Source: Hyperoplus lanceolatus
Lineage: Eukaryota; Chordata; Actinopteri; Uranoscopiformes; Ammodytidae
Direction of reading: 5' to 3'
DNA: 64,000 nucleotides
Assembly (NCBI GenBank): GCA_026929865.2
Contig: CM049416.1
Span: 5,569,501 to 5,633,500 of the forward strand
In this document: positions 1-12,642 of the stretch, piece by piece
Layout: each line of letters opens with the position of its first letter
How positions within the stretch are numbered: the stretch's first letter is position 1
Position numbers and translations under genes: made by a program
The notes under the pieces: model-generated
Told to the model about the DNA's origin: nothing
Databases searched by the model: none
What the model saw: only the letters and a program-made list of their open reading frames with translations

Positions 1-730
1 AAGTCAACCTAGAGTTAAGTTCTCAAAGAGAAGGCGCTTAGACAATATTGCGCATAGTATATATAGAGATTCCTCTTGTGAGGTCCCATAGGTCAAAATC
101 AAAACATGATGCAGGCGGGGCGTACTTTACTATACGTGGCCTGGGTGCGAGCACTGAGTATTTTTCATTTTTTTCATTTAACTTTTATTTATCCTCGAGA
201 GACCAATTGAGGGGTGACCCTCATTTTCAATGACGTCGGCGAGTATGGCGTATGAGTATGGCCACTCAAACCGGCTCTCTCTCTTCCAGGGTTCATCTTC
301 CTCTTCTTATCAGTGATGATGTGTGCATGTTGTCGAGGTGCATAAAGAGGGGGCCCTTTGTCAATCTAATCTCTAAGTGTGTGTGTGTCCGCTCTAAGGT
401 CAACCAAAGTTCTTTCCACGTTTCACTTCTGCAATCTTACAGTGCTATGGGTCAGTATAAGTTCTACAGGTGTCAGTTCTCTAATTAGTGTGTGCTTAGG
501 GTCAATCAGAGTTTCCTGAGAGTATCACTTCTTCTTCTGTGTACAGCCAGCCGAAATAAAACTGTCTGGGGATTCAAACTCTCTTAATAATTCTCACTCA
601 ATCAGGGGCCTGCTGATTTAAAGCTATTATGTATAATATGTGTGTTATTCTAGTGCCTGTTGATTAAAGCTATCATGTGTAATATATGTATTATGAGTGG
701 GCATCTCTAAAAGTTAATTTTCTCTACACT
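1..730 (+). repeat. LTR-like repeat, truncated by the window start
   Basis: It carries AATAAAACTGTCTGGGG (about 554-571), a poly(A)-signal-like segment. It matches, in opposite orientation and in pieces, 45830-46080 and 47575-47930. No coding frame belongs to it; short ORFs shared by both copies are degraded. It is probably a non-autonomous or solo LTR remnant. Confidence 0.5.
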
Positions 731-1340
731 CAGACAAGTGACATGGTCCGTTCGAGTGTCTAGTCTTAATCCAATCTAGTTGTGCCATGTAGCTACACTG
801 ACTGTGAGGGAGTGCAAGACCAAATGTGTGCTCTCAGGGTCAGGGTGAAAGACAGAGGCATATGGCAATAACAAGCCTGTCTTGTGCCAGCTCTATTTGT
901 AATTTGATTCCCTGGATAAAATTAGTATACCTCCGCCGAAGCTTCTGCAGAGCAATGAAACATAAGCACTAAGTTGGCGCTTATGCGTTGTCAAAAAGTT
1001 AAAAGTGTAGTAAGCTTCTTGCTCGTAGGGCTATCTTACTCAAGTGGAAAGATCCTGCTCCTCCTTCCCACTCACATTGGATTAGAGACATTATGTCATG
1101 TATGAATTTAGAGAAAATACGTTATACTACCCAGGGATCCGAGAATAAATTTGACAGAATTTGGCGCCCCTTCCTAGATTATTTTAAAAAACCAGCAACA
1201 ACAATACAAGAGTAGCTACCTCCTCCCCTCTCTTATCTGATTTAATTTTATTTCTGTTTGTGGTTAGGTGGGGGGGGGGGGGGGATATGGGCGGGGTGTG
1301 TTCGGGGGAAGAAAAAAGGGGAAAAACTCAATCATTGTAC

Positions 1341-1714
1341 TGGCCTGGTGCTACCAGACCATCGTACTTCATTTCATTTGTACAGAAGGTCTGGCAGTGC
1401 TGTAATTGGCAAACGTTCACTCATGGAGGCGGGTGTCTGTTAAGGTTTAAAACTATTGGATCTGCCCAGTGCCACTCTGGATTAGCCAACCAATCGCATA
1501 ACGTTTGGTCGTCACGTGTGTCATGAGCCGGCTTCTGGCAACTGAAACTGGAGCGCGACTTCGACGTCATCGTTCTCAGCCACTCGCTCTGTTCGCTGAT
1601 TGGACCGGCTGTCGAATCTCCAGCAAAACTGGGAAATGGGCTGTACACCCAGACTGACTACTGAAGGGAAAATAAAATTTGGCCGGAAGTAGGCGGGCGG
1701 GCGGAGCCAGGCTA
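1341..1714 (+). mobile_element. 374-bp element, copy A, with 9-bp TSD
   Basis: Termini TGGCCTGGTGC (left) and GAGCCAGGCTA (right). It is flanked by the 9-bp direct repeat TCATTGTAC (1332-1340 and 1715-1723). It contains CpG-rich sequence with a CACGTG. The same length and near-identical sequence occur inverted at 47191-47564. Confidence 0.88.
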
Positions 1715-2235
1715 TCATTGTACTGTATTTGCTTCGCAAATCTTTTGATGAATAAAAAAACCTTTGAAAGAAAAGTGGAGTAAGCAATTCTAGAGAATGA
1801 GAACGTGTTGCAACATTTTTTTTTGTCAAATTCGTGAATATCGCCTCACAATCTGCTTCCTGTCCGTATGTGTGAGTGCAAAAAAATCTGGTGTTAATAC
1901 ACAGCATAGGCTCTGTAAACGGGATTGTTGTTATATCTACCATGTCCCCCTTTTACATTCTCTTAGTCTACAACATACCAGTTTACAGAGCTTAGGCTAC
2001 ATGAAATAAAATGTGATAAAATAGATATCTTACCATTTCTTTGTCACATGTTATTTGTCTTCAGTATGAGCACAGTACAGTATTATGAAAATAGAATATA
2101 GAAGAGGGATACAAAGATAATACATCCACCATGTTTGACATGTAGTGTAACAACTTAACGGTGTTCATGTCATTATGTATAATGTGCTGTGCCCACTGTA
2201 TATGTAAACAGGTATATACAATATATATACACACC

Positions 2236-2239
<4 letters not shown>

Positions 2240-2313
<74 letters not shown>
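2240..2313 (+). repeat. (CA)n microsatellite
   Basis: About 37 uninterrupted CA units, upstream of the palindromic Tc1 element. ORFs over it are low-complexity artefacts. Confidence 0.95.
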
Positions 2314-2316
<3 letters not shown>

Positions 2317-2407
2317 TTTCCTACCAAGGCTAGCTCAAACGATGTTTAAAAGTGACCTCAAAACATCTGCCATTCACATCACCTAGTTCCTGTCCTCACA
2401 GTAGATA

Positions 2408-4017
2408 CAGTGTTGTGCGAAAGTTTGTGAACCCCTTGAGCCTTTTGGAATTTTATTTATTTTAACCATTATTAATAAAACATTTTCAATACCAGTATTT
2501 TTTATATGAAATAACAGATGTTTGTTTATCAATTCAACATTTTTCTTTTCCAGAAATCAATTGTTAAAATACATAAACAAATTTTTTGACAAATGTTGTA
2601 TGTGCAAAAGTTTGTGAACCTTGAGCTGCATTGCTTAAATCGAGCAAGGTAAACACAATCAGGTGGGCCAAACTGATTGATGAAATAGACCAATGTAGTG
2701 AGAGATCTTTAGGGAAGAAATTGGGTGCCACTAGATAAAACAAAGATAAAACCAGGTCAGTTTAGGCCCACCAAACTGAACCCATACAGGTCAGACATGC
2801 TCAAAGGGGAAACAATCAAAGAGGATCTCAGGAATAGAGTTTTGATGTTGCACATTTGTCTGGTGACAGCTATACATTCGTATAAAAAAGTTTGGGCTCC
2901 ATCGGCCCACCGTGAGGCAAATCATCTACAAATGGAGAGCTTTAAGAGTGACTTAACATCTGCCTAGAAGTGGACTTCCTTCAAAAATATCTTCAAGCAC
3001 CACAAGAAAAGGGATTTTTCAGGTAAAAGCCAACCCAAACATTACATCTGGAGATTTGCAGACCATTTGCCATCACCATTCTTCACTTGGGAGAAGGTTC
3101 TGTTGGTGGTAGGCAGAGTTGCGTTTTTGCCCAAACATGGCGGTTTTGGTTATGACCAAACAGATCAATTTTGGACTAATCTGTCCACAGAATAAGACTT
3201 CAGGTATCTCCAGGTGCTCTCTGGCAAAGCTGTGACAAGCAGTTTTGTTCTTTTTTGAGAGCAGAGGCTTCTTCAGCAACCCTCCCTTGAAAGCCATGTT
3301 GACTGAGTTTTCTTCTTATTGTGGAACCATGCACATCTGTCCCAGATGTTGCAAGAGAGGTCTGCAAATCACTAGATGTAATGTGTGGGTTGGCTTTTAA
3401 CTAAAAAAATACTTTTCTTGTGGCACTTGAAGATATTTTTGAAGGAAGTCCACTTCTAGGCAGATGTTTAGTCACTCGTAAAGCTCTCCATTTGTAGATG
3501 ATTTGCCTCACGGTGGACCGATGGAGCTCAAATTTTTTTTGAATTAATTTATAGCTGTCCCCAGACAAATGTGCAGCATCACAACTCTATTCCTGAGATC
3601 TTCTGAGATTTTTTTCCCTTTTAGCATGTCTGACCTGTATGGGTTCAGTTTGGTGGGCCTAAACTGACCTGGTTTTATACGTGTTTTATCTAGTGGCGCC
3701 CAATTTCTTCCCTAAAGATCTCTCATTACATTGGTCTATTTCATCAATCAATTTGGCCCATCTGATTGTGTTTACCATGCTCGATTTAAGCAATGCAGCT
3801 CAGGGTTCACAAACTTTTGCACATACAACATTTGTCAAATAATTTGTTTGATCTATTTTAACAATTGATTTCTGGAAAATTAAAATGTTGAATTGATAAA
3901 CAAACATCTGTTATTCCATATAAAAAATACTGGTATTGAAAAAAATTAATTAATAATGGTTAACATAAATAAAATTCCAAAAGGCTCAAGGGGTTCACAA
4001 ACTTTCGCACGACACTG
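2408..4017. mobile_element. Palindromic Tc1-like element (1.6 kb fold-back)
   Basis: Inverted arms of about 0.65 kb start CAGTGTYGTGCGAAAGTTTG at both ends, with TA at 2406-2407 and 4018-4019. The arms repeat the transposase 5' part: plus-strand DLRNRVLMLH...NHLQME at about 2825-2940 is a decayed Tc1 helix-turn-helix. The central loop (about 3070-3350) carries, on the minus strand, KKPLLSKKNKTACHSFAREH and NSAYHQQNLLPS, the middle of a Tc1 transposase. Coding capacity is destroyed. Confidence 0.9.
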
Positions 4018-4020
4018 TAT

Positions 4021-6385
4021 ATTGACATATGGTCAGTAGGTCACCATGACAGATGTCTACTTTAGTTGTCCTAACTTTCCCTCTAGCCACGGTATCCATT
4101 TCACTGGTATAGAGCCAACCTGTCGACTGCCAGCTACGCTCTGCTGTTTAACTTTGTAACATGTAACATTGTAACTTCCCCCACACAGTTGTTCCCCTTT
4201 TAGGTTGATCATGCAGCTGCTGGTGTATTTGCCGCGTTTGTGCGTGACTGTTTTCAACTCTGTATCATTCCTGTGTTTGCATTGCGTGTTTGTCGACATA
4301 GTATTTAGTTTTGGCTTTCTGCAGCACGTTCCTCCTCATGTTAATATGTTGGGCTTTTGAAGTGTGTAGTACACCGTAGTAAAAGGGTCAGTTGTGTTGT
4401 GAGGCTAGAAGATGGATCAGACCACAATATTTCTGCATATGCAAACGTTCTAGCAGCACACATGCATGTCTCTTGGTTTTGATAATGTGGCATTGTTTTC
4501 TTTTTGAATTACTCATTTAAATATATTTTCCTTAAATATATCATGTATCAAACCTTTAACACGTGGGTTAGACAGTGAAATATTGATGGATGTTGAGCTG
4601 ATAATGGTCCTAGATGAAAAAAATTAAGCAATAATTGTATTCAAAGGTTTTTATTTGTCACATGCTCGTACAGGATTTGTATGCACAGGATGTCATGCAG
4701 GATGTGCAGTGTAATGTTGTGACATACTCTCTATTTCCTGTGCTCAAAATAGTATAAAATAGAAAAGAATAAGATAAAAGAGAATACTATTTATACAAGC
4801 TATGTTTGAAAATAACTATATACACTCAAATATAAAGAATTAAGCAAGTATTTACATGTGCACAAGTTGTGAAATGAAGAATATTAAAAATAGATCAAAT
4901 AAAACTAGATGAACAGGGAGATGCTTAAATTGTGTTTTGCAGTATGGCCAAGTGCAGGGGAAGGGGTGGTGCTCACACTGCTCGTGGCCTGGGCACACTT
5001 GCACCTTGGCTACGTCACCGTGCGCGTTTAGGATTTGGAGCTTAGTCTACTTGTAGGCTATACGACTGTTTGTGAATATTTTCATCCAGCCAAATTTGCA
5101 TCAAATATTCCACTTCCACATTAGAGCAACGAGAATCCTTAAGCTATTGTTTTTTTAAATGTAGCCTTGACGTAATAGGTCGCGTTGGACAGTCTCATAT
5201 TTGTGCAGCACGCTGTTTATTATTAATATAACGGCCCGTCATCAGACCATATGTAGCCTACTGGATGGTTTTATACACATCGATCCCTCCATCAAATCCA
5301 AGTCAGAACTTTTTGTATGGGCAGAGATCGTTTTTTTAAGTGTCTTTATAAAGTTTCTTGTTAAACCTTAGTGTAGGCTACTGTTTCCTTATCACCGGGC
5401 CGCGGTGTGTTGTTTTGGGTGCGTCTCCACCGCCATGCGTAAATGCAGTTATGACAGCTGACGGGAGGAAAAAGAAAAAAATCTGACGAACGTGAGTAAA
5501 CACGAAAACCTTTTTGCTGTGCTTTCTGAGCTGACCTAATTAGCTCTCTCCCTCTTTTATTAGCCCACACCTAGGCTTACACACACGTTAATTCTCACAC
5601 ATTATAGCTACAAGTCCAAGTGGTGGGCAATTCTGGTGCCGACTAGTAAAGCAGCGGACGTTAACGGACAATGCATAAATTCACGTCAGGAACGCCGCCT
5701 GTGCGCTTGCTTGTGCGCGTGTCATCTCATTAGCATCTGTACTTTGGCCACGGCACACTGCCAAGGGGCTGTTCCGTGCTGGAATACAAGTTGGCGTGGT
5801 CACACTAGCCAAACGTTCTAGACTTTAGTATGCAAATGAGCTTTGGCACGGGGCCCCGGCCCTAGTGTGAGTGGCCCCTCACACTACCCCTGCGTTTCAA
5901 ATCACATACATCACAAATCATTTATTTTTCCTACACTACATACTAAAGTACAGAAGAGTTTTAGGGCCACGGGAGAGAAAAAATAAGGAAGTTTTTTTTA
6001 TTATGTCGAGAAATGTCAAGAATAAAGACGAATACTCCAAATTGCAATTGGAGTTAATGGGGCATCTAGGTATTTTCAGCATTGACGTGCATGTATTGGG
6101 CCATCCTATATCTTTTTCTGGCATACTTAATAGTAGGGAAGTATGGGGAATGGAAGGCAGGGAGAGTCTGTTTCTGGGGGGGATGGGGATACTTGACACT
6201 CCGTCTGGCTCTGCTGGTACAGCTCCTAGTGTAGAAGTCCTGCAGAGGGGGGAGTGGGATGTGGCAGGGTTTCAAAGTTGTCTTTTGCTTTTGCTCTGCT
6301 TTAATATTGCTGTTTTAGTGAATAGAACCAACCTAGATTTATCCATTGAGATAGAATTCTACATTTGCTTTGCCGTTCCACCCAC
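4021..6385. other. Intergenic stretch with no supported gene
   Basis: About 4640-4960 resembles a LINE 3' UTR in minus orientation (TTTTATTTGTCACATGCTCGT start). The longest frame (5871-6389, 172 codons) has no recognisable motif or composition of a gene. I see nothing else I can support. Confidence 0.5.
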
Positions 6386-6541
6386 TTAAAGCTATTCTGT
6401 ACGATCTGAGAGAGCTAGCATGATTTGAAATTAGCTTCTCCACGGAGTTCCGTTTAACCACTCCCCCACCCCCCAGGACTTCCTCCCCGCAACCCTCTGT
6501 ACACAGCCGTGGACGAGCTCAGCTCTGCTGCTTAGCAACCT

Positions 6542-8228
6542 GGGGCCTATTTCAGGCAACCCAGAGTTTGTTCGCTCTGAGTTAGTGGAAACTCTCGGTT
6601 TTCCGTTTCAAGAAGCAGGTTCAGCGCAACCGAGAGTCAGTTACTGCGGCAACATACGCCGTGGGTCTAACCTGCTGGATAGGTGGTTAGTCCTACCCTG
6701 AGTTTGTATTCACTTTACGCTGCAGCTCCGACTGAAGAAAGAGTCACTGTCACAACGCGTCCCTGTACAGTTTAAGGCAAAATCACTCCACAGAAATCTC
6801 CATCGGGATGTTTTTATCATTTCCTGATGATTTTACGTTTGATCGATCATTTGATCAGTAGCCTTGTTCTCAGCCCTCGTGCCGTTTATATGCGGCCACC
6901 TTACACATCGTGAACATGCTTTACATTCAGATTAATAAACCTATTGTATTGTATGTATCTCGTTATTTATTTTTTTATCATTATCAGTAGTTTTTTAACA
7001 TCTGTGCCACTGAACATAGGCTATTTATGTCAGGTTGAAATGTAATTCTGCGGCTGCACGCGATCGTTACTGTTCACTTGTGTCATCCCAAAGTCACAGA
7101 CAGGCCTCGTTAAACCTACAGTGTGTAGAATTTTGGGTTTTATTTCCTAGCAGATTTTGTAGAAAGTAATTATAATATCCATAAGTACATTTAATTTAGT
7201 GCATAATAGCTGAAAAAAATGTTTTGAATAATTATTTTTTCCCCTAGAAAGGGTCTCATATATGTCCATATTTCTGCATATCTTGGACCAAAGCCTAGTG
7301 CCGCCATCTTGAAAGTGTCATAGTTGGAATGTCATCAGGTGCATTGTTTAAAATGTTGAATTGTTCTTGTCCTTGAAGGCCACTGTAGCTTCTGTTATTA
7401 TTCTAAAGGGTTGGGGTTACCCAGGGAGCGTTGCATTCTAGAACTTTGTAGAACTTTCTTGATGATGTCATATTACACACTGCACCTTTAAATAGCCCAA
7501 TATGAATATAGAAATAATATAATAATTTAAACTGTGATCACTAGAGGACAAGGGATCTGGTAATAAAACAATCTGGATCTACAATGGAAACTGTCACCTT
7601 ATGTGTCAAACGTTAATATCTTTCACTCCCCATTTAAAAGAAGCGACAGTCTGTTTACTGCACAGTAGGCCTATTATAGCTTGCCTACATAATAGGCTAC
7701 ATCGAATATAAAACACTGTCAGCAGTGCTGTGCAGCGGCAGCTTGATAATTTTGTTGCTGCTGATATGCGTAACTTAATTCTTAAAATAGACTTGCTTCT
7801 CATACGGAAGCAATGATGCTCTTGACAAAAAACGTTTGCACCGTTTTTTTCTGAATTGCCGAAGTGATTAGATCAGAGTTATGAGACTATCCCCATTCAT
7901 TCTTCTCCATAAGCTCATAAGTTAATATTTCTTACTTTAGTGGGAGGAGCGGAGAAGTTTTTTTTTTTTTTTTTTTTGAGAAGTGGAGAAGTGGGAGGAT
8001 CAAGCATTTGTTTCTTCTGTTTCCATGGTGAATCATGTTTTCAGCGATCCATTGACCATGGCTTTTATGCACACGCTCCACCCAGAGTGAACACGCTCAG
8101 AGTTGATTAACCCAACGCTGATCCACTGTTCTGAAACCGAAAACCCAGAGTTTCTCGAGTTTCTTGACCAACTCAGAGCGCAGGATTAAACCCAGAGTAT
8201 GTAAAACCAGCTACCTGAAATAGGCCCC
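6542..8228. mobile_element. MITE-like element with GGGGCCTATTTCAGG termini
   Basis: Inverted termini GGGGCCTATTTCAGGCAACC and (right, complement) GGGGCCTATTTCAGGTAGC. Subterminal parts also match inversely (CAGAGTTT, ACTCTGGGTT). It is nested in the 6386-11229 element. CTG next to both ends may be a 3-bp duplication. No transposase was seen. Confidence 0.65.
7110..7491. mobile_element. TTAA-flanked MITE nested in 6542-8228
   Basis: TTAA plus ACCTACAGTGTGTAG on the left, and the inverted TACACACTGCACCT plus TTAA on the right. This makes a third nesting level. The ORFs over it are chance. Confidence 0.6.
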
Positions 8229-8743
8229 TGGCCGCTGCGCCGCTTCACTGAGCAGAGAGCGGCTAGCTAACTGGAGGCTACATTTCTCGACAAACTACAA
8301 TGTTTCATTCACCGGTAAGAACACACCTAATATTGCAATGCTAAATGTTTAAAACAAACATGATAAGGCCTACTGTTAGTAGTAGTACTCACAGCAGTCA
8401 CGCTAGCACATATGCATAGATGGACTGGTATCAGAAATGTAACACAAATAAAAATAAATCAGCAATACATGTTATTTCTATCACAGTTTACCCACATGTT
8501 TTGTGTAGTAGGCTACGTGACACTTTATTTATCATTCATTGTTTGGCTTGTCAGAGCTCACAAGGTGAGTTTTTTTGCAAAACTCTAAGGATTGCATATG
8601 AGCTGACTGTATCTGAGACAAACCTTACCAGCAACGTTGTATACTGAGATGCCATGTACCATGAACACACAATAGCCTACCTATTAGAGGACAATACAAA
8701 ACTGTATTCAATAAATACAACTAATAATCATGTATTACTTTAC

Positions 8744-8961
8744 AGGCAAGAATTCAAAGACTACATCTACAAATGTTGCATCATCTGCTCCAGCTCTGCA
8801 TGACATGCGACCCCAGCCTCATGTTGGACCGGCTAACATTGGCATCAGCAGATCCTCCTCCATCGGGCACTCAAAAGACAGATAAACCCACCTGGTGCGT
8901 CTGCCACAGCTGCAGAGAAGTGCCAACAGATGTGGAGCGCAAGTGCTGTGGTCATACCTAG
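8744..8961 (+). pseudogene. P2X7-C-terminus-like Cys-rich exon inside the TTAA transposon
   Basis: A 3'-splice-like TTACAG precedes a frame ending PTWCVCHSCREVPTDVERKC then CGHT. The W-C-x-C-x2-C...C-C pattern resembles the Cys-rich ballast domain at the P2X7 receptor C-terminus, a domain that also occurs in many fish mobile-element and P2X7-like proteins. There is no receptor part nearby. It is probably element cargo, and whether it is expressed is unknown. Confidence 0.5.
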
Positions 8962-9789
8962 TTGCTGAGTGTAGAAAATAAGAGGCCGCTTCCCAGATCC
9001 ACATGGACAATTCAAAGGATTTATACCCAACAGGTTGCAATAAACAAATAGTTTAATTGTATCTGTACTTATAAGTTATTTATTTCAATGTACATAGTTT
9101 TATATTTCTATTTATTCCCAGGAGGAACTGAAGATACTTAGTCCTTTTGTTTTGATATTATGTTTGAATAAAACATTTAAAATTACTTTAAAATGTTGTT
9201 ATTATTACGGATATCAAGACATAACATTTATCGTCTCTGTAAAAGTTGCACAAAATAATTACAACCAATGTTGTGTGACAATATATTTTTTTAATTCAAT
9301 ATAAACATGGTCATAAACTTTGTCCAGGGGTCCAGTTTTCGCAGACAGGTCTGGTCTGGTTCTGCATCAGCTGTGGCAGTGACTGTCCTTAGGAGAGAAT
9401 ATCAGAAGACACACACAATGAATAACAGTATTAGGGGTTTTACAAAGAGCTGCAGAGAAAAGCCTTCATGACATGTGGTTTATCCTAGCACTTTGATTGC
9501 ATAGAGAAGCGCTATAAAAATCCAATCCATTATTATTAGTATTATTGTTGTTCTTCAGATAATAGGTTGACCAGCACTTCTGGATCTGTAATATTATACC
9601 TCATGATGGTTGGTGGAACCCGGACACAAATCTTTACACTTTGGCATTCCTTAGACCAGAGCTAAATGGGTTTTCATATGCTGTGTTACATAGCAAAGTA
9701 AAACATGTATGCTCATACAATAATGTAAGCATACTAACCTAGTCCTTTACTTAGTTGAGTCTGCAACAGCTCCTGGTTGGTTGGTGCAG

Positions 9790-10896
9790 GGACACCCAAC
9801 AGAAGCCCCCAAACCCAGACAAATTCTCCTGGAGAATTTCACCCTGGAGGTCTATGATGTAGCGGTAGTCCTTCTCTTCCTTCAGTGTGTACAGGCTCCA
9901 CTTCCTGGACTTTTTATTGTACACTTTTCCATACCTGGCATAAGAAGAAGTATTGTAAGTTTAGTGATGCATTCATTTTACCTGACATTGTATAGTATTT
10001 TGAATTTCCACATAAAAGGGTTATCTTACAGCTGTACCCTGTATTATGTTCTTTTTATACATTTAAAAAAAAGTATATAAATATATATGTAGGTGACTTT
10101 CTCTTTCTCCCCATATACACAGAGTATACACTAACTGACATTGTCTATACCCACTGTCTGCGCATATATTTGATACCTATATCATTTAACGCATTGTCTA
10201 GGCCTATGTATTACCCATCATAGAGAACAGTATTGTAGCATAGCACACATATTCACTTCTATATCAAGCTTTACTCACCGAGAGACTCTGGATAAATACT
10301 TGACAAAGGTGGAGGAGGAGGAGGTGGTCTCATCGATCGGTGTTTCAAGTGTTGAGGAATTAGCCTTGTTGTCATAACTATAAAACAATAATTAAAAAAA
10401 GAAAAACAGACACTGCATCAGCACATTTGTGAAACGCCAATACTAAAATGACACATGTTCAGACGCTGACGACCACATAATATTAGACTAATAATATAGT
10501 TAGAAAGGAACATTATTGGCAACGTTAGCTAATGCAGCTTGTAATGTGCCTACTAGCCGACTGGGGAGCTAACGTTAGCATCGGGCTAATATGGCTAACG
10601 CAACATAAATAGCTTCCTTGGCTAGACTTCGCCATAACACACATTTTACAGGAAACAAAACAAAGGCTTACCTGTCCAACAAGAGAAAGACGGCAACCAT
10701 TGCGTCACTTTCCAAGCCATTCAGCATCCTCAGCTCTCGCCATCACTGAACAATGTTGACTCCCGTTTGTCCACCTCGAGCTGTATGTAACTGCTCTTTT
10801 CTTGATGTCTTTCTTTCTTTTCTTTGCCTTTTGTAAATGGTGAGCAGGTGCAAGTAACGGTGGGAGTGGTAACTTCTGTCTAGGTTTCTCTTCCAT
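9790..10896 (-). pseudogene. Decayed three-exon transposon gene (RWRELR...FLLD type)
   Basis: Exon 1 starts at MEEKPRQKLPLP (10896) and runs to a GTAAGC donor at 10671. Its 3' part encodes RWRELRMLNGLESDAMVAVF only in another frame, so small deletions have broken it (its start frame stops at 10705). Exon 2 (about 10269-10379) gives YDNKANSSTLETPIDETTSS before GTGAGT. Exon 3 (about 9938 downward) gives YGKVYNKKSRKWSLYTLKEE. RWRxLR...LLDSY proteins are common in fish mobile elements. It lies inside the 6386-11229 element. Confidence 0.5.
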
Positions 10897-11365
10897 TGTG
10901 CAGGCTACCTCAACTAGGTCTAGCCCACTGTCATGCACTACTATCTATGATTACTATGGCAACAACGCTTTCTCTGCCCTCCGTGAACGCGCTCAGGCTC
11001 GTACACAGAGGGGAGAGAACGCGCAGGATTGTGATTGGTTCTTTAGATAAGGGTCCAACGTCTCTGTTTGGTCAGCATTTTAACAGGTTTATAGAAGGTA
11101 CAGAATTTGGGGGTTTTTCGTTTCTTTTTCATTGCCCATAAGTTATGTATTGCTGTTGGGGTGTAAAAAGCACTTTTCACAACATATTAAAAAGTGCATA
11201 TTGCAAATGATCGTACAGTATAGCTTTAAAAGGATAGTTAAATTTTTTAAAAGTGTGGTTGTATGAGGTACTTGTGCATTGTTAGTCTGTTACCTTATGG
11301 AGATGGTGATCAGTGCAGTCACTATAATGAGTTTGGGGGAGATGTCCCTGTAGCATAGCATATTT

Positions 11366-11660
11366 TAACCATTATTAATTCATTCGTATCAATACCAGTA
11401 TTTTTTTATATGATATAACAGATGTTTGTTTATCAATTCAACATTTTTCTTTTCCGGAAATCAATTGTTAAACCAGATAAAACAAATGATGTGGCAACTT
11501 TTGTACGTGAAAAGGTTTGTGAACCCTGAGCTGCACCGGTTAAATCGAGCAGGTAAACACAATCAGGTGGGTCAAATTGAGTGATGAAATGGACCAATAT
11601 AATGAGAGCTCTATTAGGGAAGAAATTGGGCGGCACTAGATAAAACCAGGTCAGTTTATG
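11366..11660 (+). repeat. Fragment of the same Tc1-like family
   Basis: It repeats about 2463-2760 (ATTTTTTATATGATATAACAG, GAACCCTGAGCTGC and following), without terminal repeats. It lies between the 6.4-11.2 kb element and an LTR-like fragment. Confidence 0.75.
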
Positions 11661-11679
11661 TTGGTGGAATTGTTCTCAC

Positions 11680-11800
11680 AATGTTGTAAGGATTGTTCTA
11701 ATTCCAATATTAGTACGTTTTCTCTAAAATAATGCACAAAGAGTCAGGAGTCAGATTTCAAAAGCATCTGCAGAGACTTTAGTTAAAATTTGCAAGAGTG
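11680..11800 (-). repeat. LTR-like fragment, inverted
   Basis: Reverse complement of about 16725-16845 with a few differences. It is isolated between a Tc1 fragment and unannotated sequence downstream of ttll12. Confidence 0.5.
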
Positions 11801-12636
11801 AGACAGTTCAAAGGGAAGGCCTGTCCTAACAACAGTAAACTTGCTACAGTATCATTTGAAATAACACATTTTGTCCAAGAAAACATTATCAAAAACAGAC
11901 GGCTGTGTCCTACATCTAACCGTACAGAAACAAAATGTCCTCCTTTGAATCATATTTCCTCACACGTCCCTTTGCCCAACTAAACACATGTTGTTCTACA
12001 TGTCTCAATGTTCTTTTCTTCCTCAGTTTCACTTCCTCTCCAAACGACTGAAGCTGACAGCCGGTCACATTTAGCGCCCATCAGTGTGTGAGGGGAGCGG
12101 TGTGCTTGAAAGCACCGAAGACTTATTGTTATTAGAATTCTTGTATCTCATGTATTAAAACCAAGTGTCTTAATAAAATAATCTGTATCAGGCAGGACTT
12201 CAAAGCAGGTAGTTTTTACTTACACCAGCAGAACAAGGGAATCGACAATGCAGCACAAGTCTTACATGGTTGAGCACACATGACTGAGGTGCATGTCGAG
12301 ACAAAGAATTGAACAGAAATGAAGAGGCTTTTTGTCTCAAATAATGTGTATGCGCCTCCATTTGGTTTGTGTGTCCAAGGTTATTGATGACGTGGAGGAT
12401 AACCGAATGTGAGAGTCTCCTTACTCCCTTTTCCTCAGTGCTCCTCGCCTTGTGAGAATGAGCAAGTTGCATAATTGTGAGGTCAAACCTTGACACTCAA
12501 AGAAACAGTTACTGAGAACATGTTTACAGCAAAAAGCATGATTGTTGCAGCATTAAAATATTATACAATCACAAGATAAATCAAATTCTGTTAATAATGT
12601 ATGATACAACTCCACTTATTTTAGACAAAGTTTTTT

Positions 12637-12642
12637 TTTATT
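12637..12642 (-). terminator. ttll12: Candidate poly(A) signal AATAAA for ttll12
   Basis: TTTATT on the plus strand gives AATAAA in transcript sense, about 410 nt past the stop codon. It is the first canonical hexamer I found below the stop. The implied 3' UTR is about 12.62-13.05 kb. The hexamer sits in a T-rich stretch, so it could be chance. Confidence 0.45.

Larger units (their letters stand above)
6386..11229. mobile_element. TTAA-flanked DNA transposon with decayed multi-exon coding content
   Basis: TTAA followed by AGCTATTCTGTACGATC at the left end; the right end is its inverted match (AGCTATACTGTACGATC) followed by TTAA. TTAA duplication with an AG start fits the Kolobok type better than piggyBac (CC start); this is an inference. 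It contains a nested MITE (6542-8228) and two coding remnants on opposite strands. No intact transposase frame was seen. Confidence 0.6.

Noticed and set aside
2061-2386. Several ORFs made of alternating Cys-Val or His-Thr residues
   Set aside because: They are translations of the (CA)n microsatellite.
5871-6389. 172-codon ORF on the plus strand
   Set aside because: No recognisable motif, no splice or start context, partly repetitive surroundings; best explained as a chance frame.
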